Source: CAZAQV01 sp964487255 (lineage in GTDB: Bacteria; Myxococcota_A; Polyangia; Polyangiales; CAZAQV01). Taken from it: a DNA stretch of 7,329 nt. The notes beneath the pieces are model-generated. The model made no database searches. It was not told where the DNA came from and was given only the letters and a program-made list of their open reading frames with translations. How positions within the stretch are numbered: position 1 is the stretch's first letter; each line of letters begins with the position of its first letter. Positions 5,412 through 7,329 of this stretch are shown here, piece by piece. A program made the translations under genes and the position numbers. Where the stretch lies: contig CAZAQV010000066.1 of the NCBI GenBank assembly GCA_964487255.1, forward strand, positions 1-7,329. The letters are read 5' to 3'.

Positions 5412-6959
5412 ATGTTTCAAAAAGCAGTTGTAGTGGCCTCCGTTGGCCTTGTGGGCATCGGTGGTTTTTCAGCGATCGGTACTAGTAGCGAACTCGCCAT
5501 TCGCGGTGCAACCAACGCCAGACCGACCGCGGCGGTCGGCATTCAGCCCGCGCCACAGATCGGCAGCCGGTTGGAAGCCGCATTTGGAAGCTTCGCCCGG
5601 GCTGGAAGGATCACCCAGGTTGGAAAGATCGCCAAAGTTGCAGACGACCTGACAGAGGCTGCAAAAATCGTAAGCGGAGTGAAGCTTCGCAGAGGCGCGC
5701 GGGTGATTGTTCCTGAGGTCGTGGTCAACGGCGAGACTGTGAAGGGCGCCTCGTTAGTCCTGAAGCGCAAGAAGATTTCGCTGGTTGACGCCAATTTTGA
5801 GGTGCTGGCCGAGGTGGCCAATGACCAGCCCTCACTTCGCGCTTGGGCTCGACATATCGAACAGCCGTCGTCGACCACGCAGGTCAAGACCAGAGACGGT
5901 GTGAACCGCGTCTCACTCTTTTCGGAAACCTTCAATGACAGCGCCATCGCGACCCAGTGGACGAAGGATGGGCGTCTCATCGACGAAGATCTTGTGTCGA
6001 AGGTGAACCGCGGTACGCTTGAGCTTATTGTTCAAGCTCGGCGGCGGTACAAGGACGGGAATTTTATCGAGGGCCTCTTCTATCCAAACGGCCTCGAACG
6101 GATATTGCCCCGCGATTGGTTGATTGAACAAGGGTTCTATAAGCCAGGCCGGGGTGCAACCCCTGAGTTTGCGCTTCAACTCGATGGTATGACAGCAGCG
6201 CTCAATGGAAAGGGCGATCACGCAAGGAGCCTGGTCAACTTGTTCTTGGACAGCCGTGCGGTCCACTACTTCCCGGATGGCACAGTTTCCTTCTCGGACT
6301 TCACGGGCGCGCGTCGCTCCTCGTTCCTGGCCGGTTCACCCCCGACGGATGTTCTAGGCAACACGCTTGCGCTTGAGACTTTCAAGGGCAAGTTTGTCGT
6401 CGAAGCAACGATAGAGAGCGACATCGTTCGTGTGCCGGCAAATCCGCGCGGGAGCGAGCTGCTCAAGCAGGTGCGCGACGGCGGAGCAGAGATCCGCAGC
6501 TTGGACGATGGCAGCATCCAGGTGCAGAGCGCGCTCGACGCCCACGAGTACATTTCACGCACGGCGCGACCCGATGGCACGCTTGAGGAAATACGCGAGA
6601 CCGCGCTGCCCCTCGAAGAAGCTGGACGCCTGGTACGTGTGTACAACGTCAACGACTCGACGAGGAGTATCAAGATCGAAGGCGTTGGTTTGAATGGTCA
6701 GTTCAATGGCACGGCGGGCACGAAGGGCTTCGAGGCCTTTACGTTCGGACCCGCGAGGCCCGGGATCGGCATCGGGCACAGGGGCCTGGATCAGCCGGTC
6801 GTCATCGACACCTTTCCCAGAGGCTTCTCGGACGCCGAAGCCTTTCAGCGCTTCTTGCGAGAATCGAGAAGCGTTGAAATCAGTCCCGTCGATGGCTCTG
6901 TAACCGTAACCGCCGCCGACGGCACGGTTTCGACCTTCAAGGCATCACCACAGCGCTAG
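5412..6959 (+). CDS. Exported protein of unknown family, 515 residues
   Basis: I do not recognise this family. The frame is open back to GTG 5295, but the ATG at 5412 (or 5409) is preferred: it follows GAGAGG and opens with MFQK and a hydrophobic run (VVVASVGLVGIGGFSAIG), a signal peptide or single membrane anchor with no clear cleavage site and no lipobox. The rest appears soluble, with no further membrane segment. An Ala/Lys-rich, probably helical stretch (about residues 50-90) precedes a mixed alpha/beta body. Several short beta-hairpin-like elements of the aromatic-P-D/N-G type recur: FYPNG (223-227), YFPDGTVSF (286-294), RPDGTLEE (386-393) and a C-terminal pair of DGxV segments near residue 500. 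They recall MORN- or RHS-type hairpins, but spacing is irregular and no family can be assigned. It is separated from the upstream gene by 178 bases, probably with its own promoter, and converges with the minus-strand gene 32 bases downstream. Confidence 0.8.
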   Translation: MFQKAVVVASVGLVGIGGFSAIGTSSELAIRGATNARPTAAVGIQPAPQIGSRLEAAFGSFARAGRITQVGKIAKVADDLTEAAKIVSGVKLRRGARVIVPEVVVNGETVKGASLVLKRKKISLVDANFEVLAEVANDQPSLRAWARHIEQPSSTTQVKTRDGVNRVSLFSETFNDSAIATQWTKDGRLIDEDLVSKVNRGTLELIVQARRRYKDGNFIEGLFYPNGLERILPRDWLIEQGFYKPGRGATPEFALQLDGMTAALNGKGDHARSLVNLFLDSRAVHYFPDGTVSFSDFTGARRSSFLAGSPPTDVLGNTLALETFKGKFVVEATIESDIVRVPANPRGSELLKQVRDGGAEIRSLDDGSIQVQSALDAHEYISRTARPDGTLEEIRETALPLEEAGRLVRVYNVNDSTRSIKIEGVGLNGQFNGTAGTKGFEAFTFGPARPGIGIGHRGLDQPVVIDTFPRGFSDAEAFQRFLRESRSVEISPVDGSVTVTAADGTVSTFKASPQR

Positions 6960-6991
6960 GGCAACCCGCCAAAGTGGGGCGACGCTGGCAA

Positions 6992-7242
6992 TCACCTTTG
7001 CGTCATGGGCCAGTAGAGGTCATCTGGATCGAGCATCTTTTTCATGTTCACATTGTCAAAGCCTGTGAAGCCATGCCTGCTCTTCCAGTTTGAAACCGCG
7101 GCATCAAACTCGGCTTGCGCAGCCGCGCGGTCTGGCCACTCGCGTCATGGTTCGCACTGGCCCTGCAGTTCGCACTGGCATCGTGATTAAACAAAGCGAA
7201 ACCTACGCTCGTCCCACACCGAACAAACGATTTGCTTTTCAT
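6992..7242 (-). pseudogene. Short minus-strand gene apparently broken by a -1 frameshift
   Basis: A strong ribosome binding site precedes the ATG at 7242-7240, which opens MKSKSFVRCGTSVGF and continues to NHDASANCRASANHDAS. Just beyond, a different frame carries the protein-like sequence: 50 codons from 7144 to 6995, beginning REWPDRAAAQAEFDAAV, passing through NWKSRHGFTGFDNVNMKK and ending DPDDLYWPMTQR before a TGA at 6994-6992. This tail has balanced, GC-biased codons and many aromatic residues, but an in-frame TGA (7147-7145) stands immediately before it, so it cannot be read alone from an upstream start. A net -1 shift at about 7146-7141 would join the two parts into a product of roughly 84 residues. 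The unshifted frame runs on to 7048 as an Arg/Ser-rich tail that looks non-coding. Pseudogene, sequencing error or programmed frameshift are all possible; no classic slippery site was seen. Family unknown. Confidence 0.5.
7150..7185. repeat. 18-base-period tandem repeat near the frameshift point
   Basis: GTTCGCACTGGC occurs at 7150-7161 and again at 7168-7179, a period of 18 bases. It lies within the short minus-strand gene, where it encodes two copies of (A/R)ASAN-like peptide, and ends a few bases from the point where the frame shifts. Replication slippage in such a repeat keeps frame by itself, but marks a locally unstable stretch. Confidence 0.6.
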
Positions 7243-7246
7243 TATT

Positions 7247-7252
7247 TCTCCT
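7247..7252 (-). promoter_or_regulatory. Strong ribosome binding site for the minus-strand gene at 7242
   Basis: Read on the minus strand, AGGAGA stands four bases before the ATG at 7242. It is the best Shine-Dalgarno match in the window and the main reason to think translation starts there. It lies in the 19-base gap after the stop of the upstream minus-strand gene. Confidence 0.65.
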
Positions 7253-7261
7253 ATATTTCTA

Positions 7262-7329
7262 TCAATTGGCCTGACATTCGAGCGGAAGCGCGGCCTCCAT
7301 CACGTCGTTGAGGTAGACTTCGAGGTTGG
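7262..7329 (-). CDS. C-terminal end of a gene running off the right edge
   Basis: On the minus strand a frame open from the window edge reads NLEVYLNDVMEAALPLECQ then AN and ends at TGA (7264-7262), followed directly by an in-frame TAG. Only 21 whole codons are inside the window. Amino-acid choice is protein-like, and the stop is followed 19 bases later by a well-placed ribosome binding site and ATG, which is how genes in an operon are spaced. No family can be named from so little sequence. Confidence 0.55.
   Translation of the reverse strand, partial: NLEVYLNDVMEAALPLECQAN

Noticed and set aside
5240..5485. Plus-strand open frame of 81 codons in the gap before the 515-residue gene
   Set aside because: No ribosome binding site or recognisable feature, and it overlaps the better-supported start at 5412.
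6960..6991. Bidirectional terminator between the convergent genes
   Set aside because: CAGCG and CGCTG arms flank the 32-base gap but the inner pairing is poor and no T run follows on either strand.
7090..7311. Plus-strand open frame of 73 codons near the right edge
   Set aside because: It lies antisense to a ribosome binding site, start and two protein-like frames on the minus strand, and it has no features of its own.

Overview
The window looks like chromosomal DNA from a Gram-negative bacterium of the Myxococcota / former Deltaproteobacteria type. This is an inference from gene content: several secreted lipoproteins in a row, Cys-rich CGDGxC modules, a bacterial copy of a plant-type leucine-rich-repeat (LRR) protein, and PKD and SdrD_B-like domains. 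The base composition is moderately GC-rich. No rRNA, tRNA, CRISPR array, transposase or phage gene was recognised.

Layout, left to right. (1) The left edge (163 down to 1, minus) holds the N-terminal end of a probable lipoprotein gene. It is divergent from (2) an LRR lipoprotein gene (272-1144, plus). (3) A plus-strand cluster follows, probably one transcription unit: a lipoprotein with five Cys-rich modules fused to a family-1-type pectate lyase beta-helix (1262-3154); overlapping it by 4 bases (ATGA), a multidomain putative zinc metalloprotease with an SdrD_B-like domain, an HEYGH zincin core, a PKD domain and a C-terminal Ig-like domain (3151-4785); and 31 bases later a small exported protein resembling part of an outer-membrane beta-barrel (4817-5233). 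(4) After a 178-base gap that contains a perfect 16-base palindrome comes a 515-residue exported protein of unknown family (5412-6959). (5) The right edge is convergent, on the minus strand: the last 21 codons of a gene running off the window (7329-7262), then a short gene with a strong ribosome binding site whose reading frame appears broken by a net -1 shift (7242-6992).

How the parts fit. All the recognisable products carry export signals, and three or four are predicted lipoproteins. The translationally coupled pectate lyase and metalloprotease suggest joint breakdown of a composite polysaccharide/protein substrate at the cell surface, for example plant or algal cell wall, extracellular matrix or prey envelope. 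The Cys-rich, PKD, SdrD_B and LRR modules would serve binding or spacing. This is a reading of domain content, not a demonstrated pathway. The least explained parts are the 515-residue secreted protein, the broken small minus-strand gene, and the altered putative metal-site residues of the pectate lyase.
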